From assembly GCF_003934285.1 (NCBI RefSeq), contig NZ_RQWJ01000002.1, positions 1 through 64,000 of the forward strand: DNA of 64,000 nt. Reading direction: 5' to 3'. Source of the stretch: Brevundimonas fluminis. GTDB taxonomy: Bacteria; Pseudomonadota; Alphaproteobacteria; Caulobacterales; Caulobacteraceae. The position numbers and the translations under genes were made by a program. Positions 1 to 9,175 of this stretch are shown one piece after another (the stretch's first letter is position 1; each line of letters starts with the position of its first letter). The notes under the pieces were generated by a model. The model was not told the origin of the DNA. It saw only the letters and a list, made by a program, of their open reading frames with translations, and did no database searches.

Positions 1-8
1 CCTGGGGC

Positions 9-1163
9 TCAGAAGTTGATGTCGATGGTGGCGCGGCGGTTCAGCGGCTCGCGGACGCCGTCGGCGGTCGGACGGGCCAGCTCGCGCTCGCCGCGGCCGT
101 CGACGCGCAGGACGCCGGAGTTGACGCCGCGGGCGACCAGGGCGTCGGCCACGGTGCGCGAGCGGCGCATGGCGAGGCCTTCGTTGTACTGGGCCGAGCC
201 CGAGGTGTCGGCGTGACCGACGACCAGGATCGAGGTCGGACGACCCGAGGCGGCGTACTGGGCGGCCTGGGCGATCACGTTGTTGGCGTCGGCCGACAGG
301 GCGGTCGAATCCCACTCGAAGTAGACCACGAACTGGCGGGGGGCCGGACGCGGCGGCTGCGGCGGGGTCGGCGGCACCGGGGCCGGCGGACGCACGACCG
401 GCGGCGGCGGAACGACCGGCGGCAGCGGCGGCGGCACGACGACCGGCTCGGCGCCGAAGGCCCAGCGCAGGCCCAGGGTCAGCGAGTGGTCCTCATACGG
501 GCCCTCGAAGTTGCCGAAGTTCACCGGACCCGAGGCGATCGAGTCGAACTCGAAGTCGGTCATCAGGTAGCGGTAGGTCAGGTCCAGGTCGAGACGCTCG
601 CCCAGAGCCATCGACACGCCGGCCAGGGCCTGCGCCGCCAGCTTGGCGGAGGAGTCGTCGGCCGCGATGGTGAAGCCGCGCTGGCCTTCCTGGGTGCCGA
701 TGAAGTCCGTGTTGATCCGCGCCACGCCGGCGCCCAGACCCACGAACGGACGGATGCCCCAGCTGTCGTCGCCGAAGTCGTAGATCACGTTGACCATCAG
801 CGTGGCCGCGTCGATCGTGCCGTCCGGGCCCTCGCAGGCGCCGGCCGGGCTCGGCTGGCAGATGCCGGTCGGCAGACCGCCGCCCAGCTTGTCGACCGTC
901 TCGATGTCGGCGCCGCGATAGCCGCCTTCCAGCTCCACGCGCCAGTTCTGGTCGAAGCGGTAGCCCAGACGGCCGAACGCCGCCCAGTCCTCGGCCAGCT
1001 CGAACTCATATTCCGAGCCCGTGCCGTCGAAGTCCCACGCCGACGCGTCGGCCTTGTGCCAGCCCGCGTCGATCGCGCCGTACCAGCCCAGCGGATCCGC
1101 CGAAGCCGCGCCGGCGGCGAGCAGACCAGCCGCCGCGACGGTGGTGAAGAGTTTCAGTTTCAT
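9..1163 (-). CDS. OmpA-family outer membrane porin with peptidoglycan-binding domain
   Basis: 384 aa. A signal peptide (MKLKLFTTVAAAGLL, ending near ASA) leads into an N-terminal OmpA-like beta-barrel of about 225 residues. A run of about 35 residues made largely of Pro and Val follows, then a C-terminal OmpA domain (begins near FVVYFEWDS, with VVGHADTSG and NRRATIDI) that binds peptidoglycan. The family tethers the outer membrane to the wall. I chose the ATG at 1163 over an in-frame start 33 bases upstream because only it gives a signal peptide directly after a TGAGGAC ribosome site. Transcribed alone, divergent from the thiolase gene. Domain architecture is clear; pore activity is inferred. 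Confidence 0.93.
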   Translation of the reverse strand: MKLKLFTTVAAAGLLAAGAASADPLGWYGAIDAGWHKADASAWDFDGTGSEYEFELAEDWAAFGRLGYRFDQNWRVELEGGYRGADIETVDKLGGGLPTGICQPSPAGACEGPDGTIDAATLMVNVIYDFGDDSWGIRPFVGLGAGVARINTDFIGTQEGQRGFTIAADDSSAKLAAQALAGVSMALGERLDLDLTYRYLMTDFEFDSIASGPVNFGNFEGPYEDHSLTLGLRWAFGAEPVVVPPPLPPVVPPPPVVRPPAPVPPTPPQPPRPAPRQFVVYFEWDSTALSADANNVIAQAAQYAASGRPTSILVVGHADTSGSAQYNEGLAMRRSRTVADALVARGVNSGVLRVDGRGERELARPTADGVREPLNRRATIDINF

Positions 1164-1237
1164 ACGGTCCTCACAGTCCATGATGCCAATGGCCATCCGT
1201 GTCCCCCGTGAGGGGCCACTACGGCGCGTTCAACGGC

Positions 1238-1258
1238 GGGGACCGTACACGGTTCCCC
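1238..1258. promoter_or_regulatory. imperfect inverted repeat in the ompA-like/thiolase intergenic region
   Basis: GGGGACCGT and ACGGTTCCCC form two arms around a 2-base centre, with one bulged T. The core ACCGT-AC-ACGGT is perfect. It lies in the 228-base divergent gap, 75 bases upstream of the OmpA-type start. It could be an operator or an mRNA leader stem; nothing in the sequence decides which. Confidence 0.3.
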
Positions 1259-1391
1259 ATTTCGACCACACCGGCGCCGACTGTGGCGCCCTTTCAACAC
1301 AATTGGGAGGAGCGGAGGGCGTCGGGGCGGCTTGCGCCCGTGGGCGTGGGCGGATCAATGTGGCCGGTCACTCCCCGACAGGATCCCTCCC

Positions 1392-2594
1392 ATGCGCGAA
1401 GCCGTCATCGTCTCCACCGCCCGTACGCCGATCGGCCGCGCCTACCGCGGCGCCTTCAACGACGTCCAGGCACAGCAGTTGGGCGCCCATGCCGTGCGGC
1501 ACGCCGTGAGGCGCGCCGGGATCGATCCGGCCGAGGTCGAGGACGTCGTCATGGGCGCGGCCCTGCAGCAGGGCTCGACCGCCACCAACGTGGCGCGCCA
1601 GATCGCGCTGGCGGCCGGCCTGCCGGCCACGACGGCGGGCATGACGCTGGACCGACAGTGCGCCTCCGGCCTGATGGCCATCGCCACGGCGGCGAAGCAG
1701 GTGACGCACGACGGCCAGGTCGTGGCCGTCGGCGGGGGCCTGGAGTCCATCTCGCTGGTTCAGAACCAGCACATGAACGTCTTCCGCATGAAGGACGAGG
1801 CGCTGCTCAAGCTGTCGCCCCACATCTACATGTCCATGCTCGAGACGGCCGAGGTGGTGGCCGACCGTTACGGGATCTCGCGCGAGGCCCAGGACGAATA
1901 CGCCCTGCAGTCCCAGCAGCGGACCGCGCAGGCCCAGGCCGAAGGCCGGCTGGACGCCGAGATCGTGCCCATGACGGCCACGATGCAGGTCGTCGACAAG
2001 GCCACCGGTCAGGCTTCGGCGAAGGAGGTGACCCTGTCGAAGGACGAGGGCAACCGGCCCGACACGACTCTGGAGGGTCTGCAGTCTCTGAAACCCGTCT
2101 TCGGCGGCGGCGAGAAGATCCAGCAGGGCCGGTTCATCACGGCCGGCAACGCCTCCCAGCTGTCCGACGGCGCCTCGGCCAGCGTCATCATGGAGGCCAG
2201 GGAGGCGGAGCGGCGCGGCCTGGCGCCGCTGGGCCGCTACGTCGGGATGGCGGTGGCCGGGTGCGAGCCCGACGAAATGGGCATCGGCCCGGTCTTCGCC
2301 GTGCCGCGCCTGCTGGAGCGCCACGGTCTGAAGGTGGACGACGTCGGCATCTGGGAGCTGAACGAGGCCTTCGCCGTGCAGGTGCTGTACTGCCGTGACC
2401 GGCTGGGGATTCCCAACGACCGGCTGAACGTCTCGGGCGGCGCCATCTCCATCGGCCATCCCTACGGCATGTCCGGCGCCCGGATGACCGGCCATGTGCT
2501 GATCGAGGGCAAGCGGCGCGGCGCCAAATGGGGCGTCGTCACCATGTGCGTCGGCGGGGGCATGGGCGCGGCCGGGCTGTTCGAGATCTACTGA
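1392..2594 (+). CDS. acetyl-CoA acyltransferase (thiolase family)
   Basis: 400 aa, the full usual thiolase length. Thiolases condense two acyl-CoA units or cleave 3-ketoacyl-CoA. The nucleophile is Cys90 in DRQCASG; the catalytic histidine is His356 in ISIGHPYG and the second cysteine Cys386 in [15 protein letters not shown] is also present. The start is the ATG opening [15 protein letters not shown], the canonical N-terminus, not an upstream in-frame start. Degradative (FadA-like) and biosynthetic (PhaA/AtoB-like) thiolases cannot be told apart by eye. No FadB or PhaB partner is adjacent, so the pathway is open. Its 3' end overlaps the opposite-strand WYL gene by 7 bases. Confidence 0.93.
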   Translation: MREAVIVSTARTPIGRAYRGAFNDVQAQQLGAHAVRHAVRRAGIDPAEVEDVVMGAALQQGSTATNVARQIALAAGLPATTAGMTLDRQCASGLMAIATAAKQVTHDGQVVAVGGGLESISLVQNQHMNVFRMKDEALLKLSPHIYMSMLETAEVVADRYGISREAQDEYALQSQQRTAQAQAEGRLDAEIVPMTATMQVVDKATGQASAKEVTLSKDEGNRPDTTLEGLQSLKPVFGGGEKIQQGRFITAGNASQLSDGASASVIMEAREAERRGLAPLGRYVGMAVAGCEPDEMGIGPVFAVPRLLERHGLKVDDVGIWELNEAFAVQVLYCRDRLGIPNDRLNVSGGAISIGHPYGMSGARMTGHVLIEGKRRGAKWGVVTMCVGGGMGAAGLFEIY

Positions 2595-3313
2595 GCCCCG
2601 CCCGCGGCCTGCGCCTTCTCCCATTCGCAGCGCTCGGCCTCCATCTTCGCGTACCAGCGCCCGCGCAGCACGGCCGGGCGATGCGGATAGCGGTCGTCCA
2701 GAAAGTCGGCCTCGACGACCCGGTCCGTCCGGAAGGTCCGGAAATCGTCGCGGGTCTCGCACCAGCCGACGAGCAGCCGCGTCGTCTCGCGATAGCCGAC
2801 CAGACAGGGCCAGATGACGCGAACGGTCTCCCGGCCCTGCTCGTCGGCGTACTGCAGGCGCAGCTTGCGCCCGGCGTGGATCCAGGCGCGCACCTTGCCC
2901 ATGTCCAGCGTCTCGACCTCCCGTCTCCACGCCGGCGGCGAGGCGACCGCCGGCTCCAGCAGCACGGGCCGCAGCTTCTCGGGCACGGTGGCCGCGATCT
3001 TGGCGATCAGGTCACGCGCGGCCCGGGCCAGCGCCGGGTCGCCGCGACCCGCCACCCATTGCGCCCCGAGAACGGCCGCCTCGACCTCGTCCGACGTCAG
3101 CATCAGGGGCGGCATGTCGAAGCCGCCGTCCAGGACGTAGCCGATCCCCGCCTCGCCGCGGATCGGCACCCGCTGGGCCATCAGGGTGGCGACGTCGCGG
3201 TAGATGGATCGTTTCGACGTCTCCAGTTCGACCGCGAGGGCGTCGGCGGTGACCGGCTTCGACGCGCGCCGCAGCACCTGGATGATCTGGAACAGCCTGT
3301 CCGCGCGTCTCAT
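2588..3313 (-). CDS. WYL-domain transcriptional regulator (YafY/HTH-11 type)
   Basis: 241 aa. An N-terminal winged helix-turn-helix (about residues 5-60: [16 protein letters not shown], then [19 protein letters not shown]) precedes a WYL domain (about 130-230) with [13 protein letters not shown] and [13 protein letters not shown] domains bind ligands and modulate DNA binding in the helix-turn-helix. Regulators of this type often sit divergently from the enzyme gene they control; here the neighbour is the glutathione transferase at 3504, and a near-perfect palindrome lies between the two starts. Family assignment is firm; target and ligand are inference. Confidence 0.9.
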   Translation of the reverse strand: MRRADRLFQIIQVLRRASKPVTADALAVELETSKRSIYRDVATLMAQRVPIRGEAGIGYVLDGGFDMPPLMLTSDEVEAAVLGAQWVAGRGDPALARAARDLIAKIAATVPEKLRPVLLEPAVASPPAWRREVETLDMGKVRAWIHAGRKLRLQYADEQGRETVRVIWPCLVGYRETTRLLVGWCETRDDFRTFRTDRVVEADFLDDRYPHRPAVLRGRWYAKMEAERCEWEKAQAAGGAQ

Positions 3314-3421
3314 TTCGTCGGCCCTATCGCTCGGCCCGCGGAGCCTCGCTGCTTGAGGGCCAAGGAGGCCCGAACGCTCGCGCCGCGCGCGCTTGCTGCT
3401 TGACGGCAGGATGCGCGGAGG

Positions 3422-3445
3422 CTGCTGACAGCATGCTGGCAGCAG
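3422..3445. promoter_or_regulatory. 24-bp near-perfect palindrome, candidate operator for the WYL regulator
   Basis: The site runs CTGCTG-ACAGCATGCTGG-CAGCAG; against its reverse complement only positions 7 and 18 differ. It sits 109 bases from the regulator start and 58 bases from the GST start, inside their shared 190-base gap. This is where a divergent-pair operator would be expected. Binding is inferred. Confidence 0.5.
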
Positions 3446-3503
3446 GGTGGCAGTAGATCAATCCCACCGACGGCGAGGGGCCGTCTTTCGAGGAGGACCG
3501 ATC

Positions 3504-4112
3504 ATGCTCACCCTGTTCCACGCCACCCAATCGCGTTCGGGCCGCATCGTCTGGCTGCTGGAGGAACTGCGCGCGCCCTGTGCGATCGAGCACGTCGACA
3601 TCTACCGCTCCCTGACGGGCACGGGCCGCTCCGACCCCGCCAACCTTCACCCGGACGGCAAGGTGCCGACCCTGATGCACGACGGGGCCCTGATCACGGA
3701 ATCGGCGGCGATCGCCCTGTATCTGACGGACCTCTTCCCCGAGGCCGATCTGGGCGCCCCCGTCGGCTCGCCGGAGCGCGGGGCCTATCTGACCTGGCTG
3801 GCGTGGACCGCCGGCGAGATGGAGCCGGCCTACTGGTCGAAGATCGAGGGCCGGACCGAAACCGACGCGGCGGCACGCAAGCGCTACGATCAGGTCAACG
3901 CCCGCATCCTGACCGCGCTCAGGCACGGGCCCTTCCTCATGGGGCATCGGTTCACGGCGGTGGACGTGATGGTGGGCGGGGCGCTGGCCTGGGGCCTGGA
4001 GCATGCGCCAAGGGACGACCTGCTGGACGCCTACGTGGCCCGCGTCGCGGCGAGACCCGCCAACGCCCGGGCAATGGCGAAGGACGCGCCGGAGGCCTCC
4101 GTGGCGGCCTAG
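3504..4112 (+). CDS. glutathione S-transferase family protein
   Basis: 202 aa. An N-terminal thioredoxin-like domain (MLTLFHATQSRSGRIVWLLEEL, then GKVPTL and the E-S-A-A-I glutathione-contact motif) is followed by an all-helical C-terminal domain. The family conjugates or reduces electrophiles with glutathione in the cytoplasm; the substrate is unknown. AGGAGG at 3491-3496 fixes the ATG at 3504. The gene faces a WYL regulator across a palindrome, suggesting induction by a small molecule. Its stop TAG interlocks with the otsA stop in a CTAG, a convergent 4-base overlap. Confidence 0.92.
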   Translation: MLTLFHATQSRSGRIVWLLEELRAPCAIEHVDIYRSLTGTGRSDPANLHPDGKVPTLMHDGALITESAAIALYLTDLFPEADLGAPVGSPERGAYLTWLAWTAGEMEPAYWSKIEGRTETDAAARKRYDQVNARILTALRHGPFLMGHRFTAVDVMVGGALAWGLEHAPRDDLLDAYVARVAARPANARAMAKDAPEASVAA

Positions 4113-5533
4113 GCCGCCGCGCGCGCGGCGCCGTCGTCGTCGGACGGCCGCGCCACCGACCTGAGCGTGGCGACGAAGTCGTCGCGCCAGACGGACACGT
4201 CGGTGTCGCGCACCACCTGCATCAGCGACTCCCATTTCCGGCGGCGCTCGGCCAGCGGCAGGGTCAGGGCCCGCTGGATGGCGTCGGACAGTTCCTCGCG
4301 GCTGAAGGGGTTGACCAGCAGGGCCTCGCCCATCTGCTCGGCCGCCCCGGCGAAGCGGGAGAGAATCAGCACCCCGGGATCCTCGGGGTTCTGCGCCGCC
4401 ACGAATTCCTTGGCGACCAGGTTCATGCCGTCGCGCAGCGGCGTCACCAGCCCGACCCGGGCCGCCCGGTAGATGCCGGCCAGCTGGTCGCGGCGATAGG
4501 TGCGGTTCAGATAGCGGATCGGCTGCCAGTCCATCTCGGCGTATTCGCCGTTGATCCGCCCGGCCAGGGCGTCCAGCCGGCCGCGGATGTCCTGATAGGC
4601 GTCGACCTCGTCCCGGCTGATCGGCGTGACCTGCAGAAGCAGCACCTGGGAGCGCAGATCCGGGTGCGACTCCAGGAACTGCTCATAGCCCAGCAGCCTC
4701 TGCTCCAGACCCTTGGAGTAGTCGAGGCGGTCGACCCCGACGATCAGCTTGCGGAAGGCGGTCGACGCCATCATCCGGTCGTAGGTCCGCGCGCCGAGGG
4801 GCGAGTTCCGCGCCTGCTCGAAACCCGCCACGTCGATGCCGATGGGGAAGACGCCGGCCTGCACCGTCTTGCCGAAGGCCTCCAGTCCGTCGTTGGGCAG
4901 CAATCGGCCGTCGACGCCCGGCTCGGACGCCACGTAGTCGCGGAACAGATCCAGCCATTCCCGCGTGTGGAAGCCCAACAGGTCATAGTCGAACATCGAT
5001 TCGACCAGGCGCCGATGGTACGGCAGGGTCACCAGCAGCTGCCGCGCGGGCCACGGCGTGTGCAGGAAGAAGCCGATCCGGTTCCTCACCCCCAGCCGCC
5101 GGAGATCCCGGGCCAGCGGGATCATGTGATAGTCGTGGATCCACACGACGTCGTCCGGCCGGATGAGGGGGGCCAGGACCTCCGCAAACCTGGCGTTGGT
5201 CCGTTCGTAGCCCTCGCCGAAACTGCGCTCATAGGCGGTCAGATCCACCCGATGATGGAACAGCGGCCACAGCGTCTTGTTGGCGTAGCCGTTGTAGTAT
5301 TCGTCGACGTCCTGGGCTTCGAGATCGACCAGCGCGACGGTCACGCCGCCCCGGTCCTCGATCTTGGCCTCGGGCGTCCAGTGCTCCGTGGTCTCTCCGG
5401 ACCAGCCGAACCAGAGGCCCTCGTACTTCCTCAGCGCCGCCGACAGCGCCATGGCCAGCCCGCCCGCCGAGCCGGCGGCCGGGTCCTTCGGCGCCGAAAC
5501 GCGGTTGGAGACGACGATCAGCCGGCCGGTCAT
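4109..5533 (-). CDS. otsA: alpha,alpha-trehalose-6-phosphate synthase
   Basis: 474 aa, glycosyltransferase family 20. It transfers glucose from UDP-glucose to glucose-6-phosphate to give trehalose-6-phosphate, a stress and osmoprotectant precursor. Visible motifs: SNRVSAP at the N-terminus, GSAGGLA for nucleotide-sugar binding, VWIHDYHM, GFFLHTPWP, GVDRLDYSKG, and PLRDGMNLVAKEF with the acidic E of the donor site. The ATG at 5533 overlaps the stop of the upstream GH15 gene as ATGA. It is the last gene of the otsB-GH15-otsA operon, and no terminator is visible before the convergent GST gene. Confidence 0.97.
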   Translation of the reverse strand: MTGRLIVVSNRVSAPKDPAAGSAGGLAMALSAALRKYEGLWFGWSGETTEHWTPEAKIEDRGGVTVALVDLEAQDVDEYYNGYANKTLWPLFHHRVDLTAYERSFGEGYERTNARFAEVLAPLIRPDDVVWIHDYHMIPLARDLRRLGVRNRIGFFLHTPWPARQLLVTLPYHRRLVESMFDYDLLGFHTREWLDLFRDYVASEPGVDGRLLPNDGLEAFGKTVQAGVFPIGIDVAGFEQARNSPLGARTYDRMMASTAFRKLIVGVDRLDYSKGLEQRLLGYEQFLESHPDLRSQVLLLQVTPISRDEVDAYQDIRGRLDALAGRINGEYAEMDWQPIRYLNRTYRRDQLAGIYRAARVGLVTPLRDGMNLVAKEFVAAQNPEDPGVLILSRFAGAAEQMGEALLVNPFSREELSDAIQRALTLPLAERRRKWESLMQVVRDTDVSVWRDDFVATLRSVARPSDDDGAARAAA

Positions 5534-7314
5534 CGCACGTCCGTCCACGACCGGCTGAGCAGGATGGCGCAGTTGATGATGCCGACCAGCGAATAGGTCT
5601 GCGGGTAGTTGCCCCACAGTTCGTGGTCGTTCAGCGAGATGTCCTCGCTGAGCAGGCCCGCATGGGTCCGCCGGCTGAGCATCTGCTCGAAGATCTCGCG
5701 CGCCTCCGCGTCCCGGCCGTTGAGATGCAGGGCCTCGATGAACCAGAAGGTGCAGAAGTTGAACGCCGTCTCCGGCTCGCCGAAGTCGTCAGGCTCGACG
5801 TATCGGAACAGGTAGGGCCCCTTCTTCAGATCCCGTTCGATGGCGTCGAAGGTGGCGACCTGACGCGGATCCATCGGATCGAGGAACCCCAGATCGGTCA
5901 TCTGCAGAAGGCTGGCGTCCAGCTCGCGGTTGCCGAAGCTGGCCGCGAACCGGCCTTCGTCCTCCAGGAACGCCTCCTTCTCGATGCGCTCCCGGATCGT
6001 CGCGGCACGGGCGCGCCAGTGCCCGGCCCGGTCCGCGAGGCCCAGATGCTCCGCCGCCTTCGCCAGGCGGTCGCACGCGGCCCAGCACATGACCGAGGAA
6101 TAGGTGTGCACCCGGGCGATGGTGCGGAACTCCCACAGGCCGGCGTCGACCTGGTCGTGCATCTCGTAGGCCCGGTCGCCGACCTTCTCCAGCGCGCGGA
6201 AGTCGTCGATCGTGCCGGGGCGCAGGAGACGCTGGTCATAGAAGCTCTGCACCAGCGGCAGGACGATCTGGCCATAGACGTCGTGCTGGAGGTGCTCCCG
6301 GGCCTGATTGCCGACCCGCACCGGCCTCATGCCGCGATAGCCCTCGACGCTCTCGACGATCCGCTCGTCGATCTCGGCCTCCAGCCCGACGCCGTAGACC
6401 GGCTGCACGTGACCGCCCGCCGAGGCGTCGACCAGGTTTCTCAGATAGCCGAGGTAGTTCTCCAGAATGTCGACCGCGCCGAGCCGGTTCAGCGCCCGCA
6501 CGACGTAGTAGGCGTCGCGGATCCAGCAGTAGCGATAGTCCCAGTTGCGTCCGCTCTCCGGGAATTCCGGCACAGAGGTGGTCAGGGCCGCGACGATGGC
6601 CCCCGTCTCCTCGTAGGCGCACAGCTTCAGCGTGATGGCGGCGCGGATCACCGCCTCCTGCCAGTCCAGCGGCAGGTACAGCTTGCGCACCCACTCGCGC
6701 CAGTAGCCGATCGTGCGGTCCAGCGCGGCCTGAACGCCCGGACCGACGTCCTGGTCGTAGCCCTCGTCCGGCCCGAAGAAGAAGGCCAGCGGCTTCTCCA
6801 GACGGAAAGTCCGCTCATTCAGCACGTGCGAGACGGGACAGTCGGTCGTCAGGCGGAAGGTGACGTCGGTGCACAGATAGCGGACGTGGTTCGACCCGCT
6901 GGTCGTCTCCGCCCGACGCGCGCCCCAGTCGGCCGAGGGGCGCAGCCGCACGGTAACCCGCGGCGCGCCGGACAGGGGCCGCAGCACACGTCCGAACGCC
7001 AGGGGCCGATAGGTCCGGCTGTGCTTGGGATGCCGGGGGGCGAAGTCCAGCAGCTCCAGCGAGGCGCCGTCCGCCGCGGTCATCACCGTGCGCAGGACCG
7101 GCGTGTTGCGGACATAGGCCTGCTGGACGTCGACGCAGCCCTCCAGGTCCACGTCCCAGAACCCGTGATCCGGATCGTTTCCGTCCATCAGGGCGGAGAA
7201 GACCGGGTCGCCGTCGACGCGCGGGGCGCAGGCCCAGACGAACCGGCCGCGGCGGTCCACCAGCGCCGAAACGGCGCAGTTGCCGATGGGGGCGAGGTCC
7301 AGGTTCGGGGTCAT
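5530..7314 (-). CDS. glycoside hydrolase family 15 protein (glucoamylase/trehalase-like)
   Basis: 594 aa. GH15 enzymes cleave terminal alpha-glucosidic bonds with inversion through an (alpha/alpha)6 barrel. The family signature NWDYRYCWIRDAYY lies near residue 258. The catalytic glutamates are expected in this half and in the C-terminal LLSEDISLNDHELWGNYPQ. The gene is joined to otsB and otsA by ATGA overlaps on both sides, so the three proteins are probably made together. Some GH15 members (mycobacterial) are trehalases, which would put synthesis and breakdown of trehalose in one operon; an alpha-glucan substrate is the alternative. Confidence 0.93.
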   Translation of the reverse strand: MTPNLDLAPIGNCAVSALVDRRGRFVWACAPRVDGDPVFSALMDGNDPDHGFWDVDLEGCVDVQQAYVRNTPVLRTVMTAADGASLELLDFAPRHPKHSRTYRPLAFGRVLRPLSGAPRVTVRLRPSADWGARRAETTSGSNHVRYLCTDVTFRLTTDCPVSHVLNERTFRLEKPLAFFFGPDEGYDQDVGPGVQAALDRTIGYWREWVRKLYLPLDWQEAVIRAAITLKLCAYEETGAIVAALTTSVPEFPESGRNWDYRYCWIRDAYYVVRALNRLGAVDILENYLGYLRNLVDASAGGHVQPVYGVGLEAEIDERIVESVEGYRGMRPVRVGNQAREHLQHDVYGQIVLPLVQSFYDQRLLRPGTIDDFRALEKVGDRAYEMHDQVDAGLWEFRTIARVHTYSSVMCWAACDRLAKAAEHLGLADRAGHWRARAATIRERIEKEAFLEDEGRFAASFGNRELDASLLQMTDLGFLDPMDPRQVATFDAIERDLKKGPYLFRYVEPDDFGEPETAFNFCTFWFIEALHLNGRDAEAREIFEQMLSRRTHAGLLSEDISLNDHELWGNYPQTYSLVGIINCAILLSRSWTDVR

Positions 7315-8099
7315 TCGGCGCGTACCTTCTCCAGCCAGTCCAGCACCCGTCCGACGTCCTCCAGCCCATGCAGCGCCGTCGTCCGGCGCGGCGGTCCCAC
7401 CAGCACGCCGAAGCCGCCCAGCGCCTTCGCCGCCTCGAACCCGTGCTCGTCGGTCAGGTCGTCGCCGACCATGACCGGAACGCTCCCCCGGAAGGGCGGT
7501 TCGGCCATGAAGGCCGTCAGCGCCGTGCCCTTGTCGGCGCCCGGGGTCTTCAGCTCCAGCACCAGCTTGCCCGGCTGCAGCTTCAGGCCGGTTCGCTCGG
7601 CCAGATCCTGGGCGAGGGCCTCGGCCGCCTCGGCGTGGCTGGGGTCTCCGCGATAGTGCAGGCCGGCGGCCACGGCCTTGTCCTCCACGATCAGCCCGGG
7701 CCGCTCGCGGGCGAAGGCCTGAAAGGCCGCCACCGCCTCGCGCACCCCCTCATGCGGTTCGGTCTCTATCAGCACGCCCCCGGCCGTCCGCCGCTCCAGC
7801 CCGTGCACGCCGGAAGCCGGGAGCACGGCGCGCTCGGCGATCCGGTCGATCTCCTCCAGCGGTCGCCCGCTTACGATGGCGACGCGTCCCTCCAGTCGAT
7901 CGGCGAGGGCGCGGAGAACCGAACTGCGGCGCGGGTCCGGCCCCACGGCGTCGGGCGTCGGGGCCAGCGGGGCCAGGACGCCGTCGAGGTCGAGGAACAG
8001 GGAAAGGCGGGGCAGGACTTCGGGCGGCGGCGGCAGGCGCGCGGCGGACCCTTCGGCGACCGGCGCGCCGGCGTCGAGCGTTTCTTGCGATATCCCCAT
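7311..8099 (-). CDS. otsB: trehalose-6-phosphate phosphatase
   Basis: 262 aa, HAD superfamily. It removes the phosphate from trehalose-6-phosphate. The nucleophile motif LFLDLDGVLAP is near residue 33, SGR follows at motif II, and the magnesium site MVGDDLTDEHGF is near the C-terminus. The start was set at the ATG at 8099 (MGISQETLD); an in-frame TTG 30 bases upstream would be a poorer start, though the GGGAGG at 8114-8119 sits about 15 bases from the ATG, which is rather far. First gene of the trehalose operon, divergent from kpsF with a gap of about 104 bases that must hold both promoters. Confidence 0.95.
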   Translation of the reverse strand: MGISQETLDAGAPVAEGSAARLPPPPEVLPRLSLFLDLDGVLAPLAPTPDAVGPDPRRSSVLRALADRLEGRVAIVSGRPLEEIDRIAERAVLPASGVHGLERRTAGGVLIETEPHEGVREAVAAFQAFARERPGLIVEDKAVAAGLHYRGDPSHAEAAEALAQDLAERTGLKLQPGKLVLELKTPGADKGTALTAFMAEPPFRGSVPVMVGDDLTDEHGFEAAKALGGFGVLVGPPRRTTALHGLEDVGRVLDWLEKVRAE

Positions 8100-8203
8100 G
8101 ACCGTCGGCGAACGCCTCCCTACGGCCAAGGTTCCGAAAAAGTCCCGGTCGCCGAGCGGCCGGGCGAGTTGTGCGCGGGCGCGCGATGGGCGAAACCGGC
8201 GGC

Positions 8204-9175
8204 ATGAACGACGCCGCCATGATCGACCGCGCCCGCGAGGTGGTCCGACTGAACGTCTCGGCCCTGCAGGCTCTCGAAGCCTCCGTCGGCGACGCCCTCG
8301 CCCGGGCCGTCGAGATCGTGCTGTCGCGCCCCGGCTATCTGATCGTCACCGGCATGGGTAAATCGGGCCACATCGGGGGCAAGATCGCGGCCACCCTCGC
8401 CTCGACCGGCACCGCCAGCTTCTTCGTCCATCCCGCCGAAATGAGCCACGGCGACCTGGGCATGCTGCGCGACGACGTCACGCTTCTGGCGCTGTCGAAC
8501 TCGGGGGAGAGCCGCGAGCTGCGCGATCCGCTGATCTTCTGCCGCCGCAAGGGCATCCCGGTCATCGGCATGACCCAGCGCCCCGACAGCTTCCTGGGCC
8601 GCAACTCGACCGTCTGCCTGACCCTGCCGCAGGTGGCCGAAGCCTGCCCCAACGGGCTGGCGCCGACGACGTCCACCCTCATGAGCCTCGCTCTGGGCGA
8701 CGCCCTGGCCATGGTGCTGATGGACCGGCGCGGATTCACCGCACAGGATTTCGGCCTGCATCATCCTGGCGGCAAGCTGGGGATGAGCCTTCAAAGCGTG
8801 CGCGACTGGATGGGCGACCGGCCGCCGCAGCCCGCGACCGTCGCCGCCGACGCGGGATTCGTGCAGGTGATCTCGGCCATCACCGAGGGGCGCAAGGGCG
8901 CCGTCGCCGTGCTGAACGCCGACGGCACCCTGGGCGGGATCGTCACCGACGGCGACGTGCGCCGCGCCTTCGGTCGCGAGGGCGACGTCAAGGCCCTGAC
9001 CGCGGCCGAGCTGATGAGCCCCCGGCCCAAGACGGTCCACCCCGACGCCCGCATGAGCGACGCCCTGGATCTGATGACCCAGAACCGCATCGCCACCCTG
9101 CTGGTGGTCGAGGACGCCCGGCCGGTGGCGATCATGCACGTCGCGGAACTGATGCAGGCGGGCTACGTCAGCTGA
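8204..9175 (+). CDS. kpsF: KpsF/GutQ family D-arabinose-5-phosphate isomerase
   Basis: 323 aa. It interconverts ribulose-5-phosphate and arabinose-5-phosphate, the first committed step to the sugar acid Kdo. The N-terminal SIS domain carries VTGMGKSGHIG and HPAEMSHGDLGML; two CBS domains follow (about 205-320). I chose the ATG opening MNDAAMIDRA because family length fits; an ATG at 8186 and a GTG at 8171 are possible, and none has a strong ribosome site. The next gene begins inside its stop (TGATG). Placement before glycosyltransferases and an export lipoprotein suggests a polysaccharide role rather than lipid-A Kdo supply. Confidence 0.92.
   Translation: MNDAAMIDRAREVVRLNVSALQALEASVGDALARAVEIVLSRPGYLIVTGMGKSGHIGGKIAATLASTGTASFFVHPAEMSHGDLGMLRDDVTLLALSNSGESRELRDPLIFCRRKGIPVIGMTQRPDSFLGRNSTVCLTLPQVAEACPNGLAPTTSTLMSLALGDALAMVLMDRRGFTAQDFGLHHPGGKLGMSLQSVRDWMGDRPPQPATVAADAGFVQVISAITEGRKGAVAVLNADGTLGGIVTDGDVRRAFGREGDVKALTAAELMSPRPKTVHPDARMSDALDLMTQNRIATLLVVEDARPVAIMHVAELMQAGYVS

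Noticed and set aside
5623..7656. A 677-codon open frame on the plus strand opposite the GH15 and otsB genes
   Set aside because: The minus-strand genes have clear motifs and start-stop overlaps; this frame has no recognisable domain and an amino-acid bias of a shadow frame.
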